Shown here: piece after piece, positions 62,871 through 64,000 of the stretch
How the letters are laid out: each line of letters starts with the position of its first letter
Position numbering within the stretch: position 1 is the first letter of the stretch
Source: Marinoscillum sp. MHG1-6
GTDB lineage: Bacteria > Bacteroidota > Bacteroidia > Cytophagales > Cyclobacteriaceae
DNA length: 64,000 nucleotides
Direction of reading: 5' to 3'
NCBI RefSeq assembly: GCF_024714475.1
Contig: NZ_JAMZMI010000003.1
Span: 610,568-674,567, forward strand
Notes under the pieces: model-generated
What the model was told of the DNA's origin: nothing
The model's database searches: none
What the model saw: the letters and a program-made list of their open reading frames with translations, nothing else
Program-made: the position numbers and the translations under genes

Positions 62871-63641
62871 ATGAGAACCTTCACAGTCCTACTTCTACTT
62901 CTTAACACACTGACGGCTAGTTCTCAACTCTTGCAAAACGAAGAACTGTTGAAAGGGATTGGTTCGATTACAACAAAAAGTTTCAGTGGTTCTGGTGGCG
63001 GAGGCTACTGGACATACGAGGAACTCGATGAACTGGGACGAACGATTTCTAAAGAATATCACCGAAGAAAGGAACTGCTCGCTAGAGAAGAATATCGGTA
63101 CAACCAAATGAACGATGAAATACTTTGGGTTCAAACCTTTGACATTAATAACCCTTCAAGAATTGACTCGACTTTCACTACATATGAGTATAACTCCAAC
63201 GGGACGATAACGAGACAAAAACAAACATATTCAAATCGTGAAGATTCAATAGTTTTTGACTTGATGGGTATTAAAGATGACACTCTCAACTACTCAAAAA
63301 GAGAATTTTATTATCGACCCAACAGGGGGATTGTTGATACATATTCATATAAACTTTCATTGGTTTTTAACTCAGCGAATCAACTTGTTTATAAAAGGGA
63401 AGTTGATCTACAAGCGGCAACAATTGAGATTACGAGATATGAGTACAACTCCAATGAATTGCTGAGCAGGCGAAATATAGTTCGAACCCCAGAACCTGAA
63501 CAAGAAATTGTTTATGTGGGTGGTCCAGGAAGTGATGATATGAGGTACAAATACACCTTTTACGTGAACGGACTAACAAAAAAGATGTACGGAATAATTG
63601 AAGAAAAAAAATACAAACTCGCTGAATACCGATACAAATAA
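62871..63641 (+). CDS. cassette 11: exported protein with YD-like strands, unknown
   Basis: 256 aa from ATG 62871; the frame extends back through attC10 as site sequence. Signal peptide 'MRTFTVLLLLLNTLTASSQ', then a glycine-rich turn ('SGSGGGGYWTYEELDELG') and repeated 'YEYNSNG/YEYNSNE' strands typical of RHS/YD-like or MORN-like beta repeats. Family unknown. The cassette starts at 62859; its right end is interrupted. Confidence 0.73.
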   Translation: MRTFTVLLLLLNTLTASSQLLQNEELLKGIGSITTKSFSGSGGGGYWTYEELDELGRTISKEYHRRKELLAREEYRYNQMNDEILWVQTFDINNPSRIDSTFTTYEYNSNGTITRQKQTYSNREDSIVFDLMGIKDDTLNYSKREFYYRPNRGIVDTYSYKLSLVFNSANQLVYKREVDLQAATIEITRYEYNSNELLSRRNIVRTPEPEQEIVYVGGPGSDDMRYKYTFYVNGLTKKMYGIIEEKKYKLAEYRYK

Positions 63642-63644
63642 AAT

Positions 63645-63866
63645 CCTGATAACAAGCGATATAGCGAATTGCCAAACTGCCTATCTGATATTTCTGTGCA
63701 ATCCGACCGTGAACCTGCCCATTCTGCCAGCTTTTGTGCTCCTAGCAACTTTTTCCTTTCTGGACTTAGACTTTCAGAACGCAGTGCATTGTGGACACTG
63801 TTGCGGGGGTTGGGCAGTTTCACTACTTTAGAGGTGTTTACAAAGGATATGGCCACTCGCCATATC
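63645..63866 (+). repeat. attC-like site 11, truncated at its right end
   Basis: R' TCCTGATAAC (63645-63654) complements the left end GTTATCAGGA. Outer arm GCGATATAGCGAATTGCC faces ATGGCCACTCGCCATATC, but the terminal ~15 nt including GCGTT are missing. The sequence switches to IS110-like DNA after about 63866. Confidence 0.8.
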
Positions 63867-64000
63867 TGATCGATATCTATGATAAAATCAAGCCATTTCA
63901 ACTTTTTTTAGTGCAATTCTATCCTGATATGGTGTCCCTCTCTTAACTACCGCTACTACCCTGTGCAGTAGCTTATTTCTTATGGCGTTAAGAATGGTCA
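63867..64000 (-). mobile_element. IS110/IS1111-like insertion sequence, one end
   Basis: Begins where attC 11 breaks off. It carries the 3' end of the transposase gene about 20 nt inside the edge. The other end lies outside the window, so size and inverted repeats could not be checked. Confidence 0.6.
63888..64000 (-). CDS. IS110-family transposase, C-terminal part (cut by window edge)
   Basis: The minus-strand frame ends at the stop 63888-63890 and is open to the window edge. The visible tail, 'TILNAIRNKLLHRVVAVVKR' then 'GTPYQDRIALKKVEMA', fits the conserved C-terminus of IS110/IS1111 (DEDD-type) transposases. Only 36 residues are visible, so subfamily cannot be fixed. Confidence 0.65.
   Translation of the reverse strand, partial: TILNAIRNKLLHRVVAVVKRGTPYQDRIALKKVEMA

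Noticed and set aside
63560..63901. Minus-strand open frame of 113 codons at the end of the array
   Set aside because: It covers attC 11 and the end of cassette 11 in antisense and has no recognisable protein features.

Overview
The window looks like chromosomal DNA of a marine or environmental Bacteroidota, most likely order Cytophagales. This is inferred from gene content and style. Starts rarely carry a Shine-Dalgarno sequence. There is a bacillithiol deacetylase, a DUF349 coiled-coil protein, a siroheme sulfite reductase fused to a HEPN domain, an MiaE-type tRNA hydroxylase, a large TANFOR-like surface protein, a PD40/TPR protein of the type-IX-secretion style, and many proteins with '...AQ' signal-peptide ends.

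Layout. 1-2.2 kb: edge of a YhcH-family gene, a membrane protein and a dihaem cytochrome c. 2.3-7.2 kb: a minus-strand sulfur operon (metZ-like, sulfite reductase, cobA, precorrin-2 dehydrogenase/ferrochelatase) behind a SAM-I riboswitch. It couples sulfite reduction, siroheme supply and sulfhydrylation. 7.5-12.5 kb: a probable polymorphic-toxin locus with a secreted GH19-type effector and its exported neighbour, plus a second 'orphan' GH19 C-terminal module with its own exported neighbour. The modules are joined by a 61-bp near-identical junction, and a 621-bp RAYT/REP transposon is inserted at the orphan. 12.6-22.5 kb: nuoH-I-J-K-L-M-N followed by a purF-type gene; NuoI carries an unusual repetitive tail. 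22.8-36 kb: exported proteins (TPR-CHAT, EF-hand, TlpA-like, a 1,709-aa surface protein) and a frameshifted lipoprotein. 36.3-37.7 kb: an intact tRNA-Thr(TGT) beside two 290-bp tandem units whose tRNA copies carry related 16-17-nt insertions in the D and T loops. 37.8-52.4 kb: ordinary housekeeping genes (DUF349, YqgE, MiaE, PdxH, glycosyltransferase, BshB1, pyruvate dehydrogenase E2, YheT, a SRAP paralogue without key catalytic residues, FabH and others).

52.5-64 kb is the most interesting part: an integron-like cassette array. A 381-aa tyrosine recombinase that seems to lack the IntI-specific extra domain is followed, in the same orientation, by a candidate attI hairpin. Eleven gene cassettes (686-1,063 bp where complete) then follow, each ending in a highly structured 235-238-nt attC-like site. 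Canonical attC sites are roughly half that length or less. The R' box of every cassette is the reverse complement (9-10 nt) of that same cassette's own left end, as expected if each cassette is excised as a circle. Cassettes 3 and 6 are the same 1,063-bp unit, duplicated exactly at cassette boundaries. The last attC is cut about 15 nt short of its end by the terminus of an IS110-family element, recalling the known IS1111-attC insertion sequences. Most cassette products are predicted lipoproteins, secreted or membrane proteins; one two-gene cassette encodes a low-molecular-weight tyrosine phosphatase. I regard this array as a probable Bacteroidota integron variant with a non-standard integrase and long attC sites.
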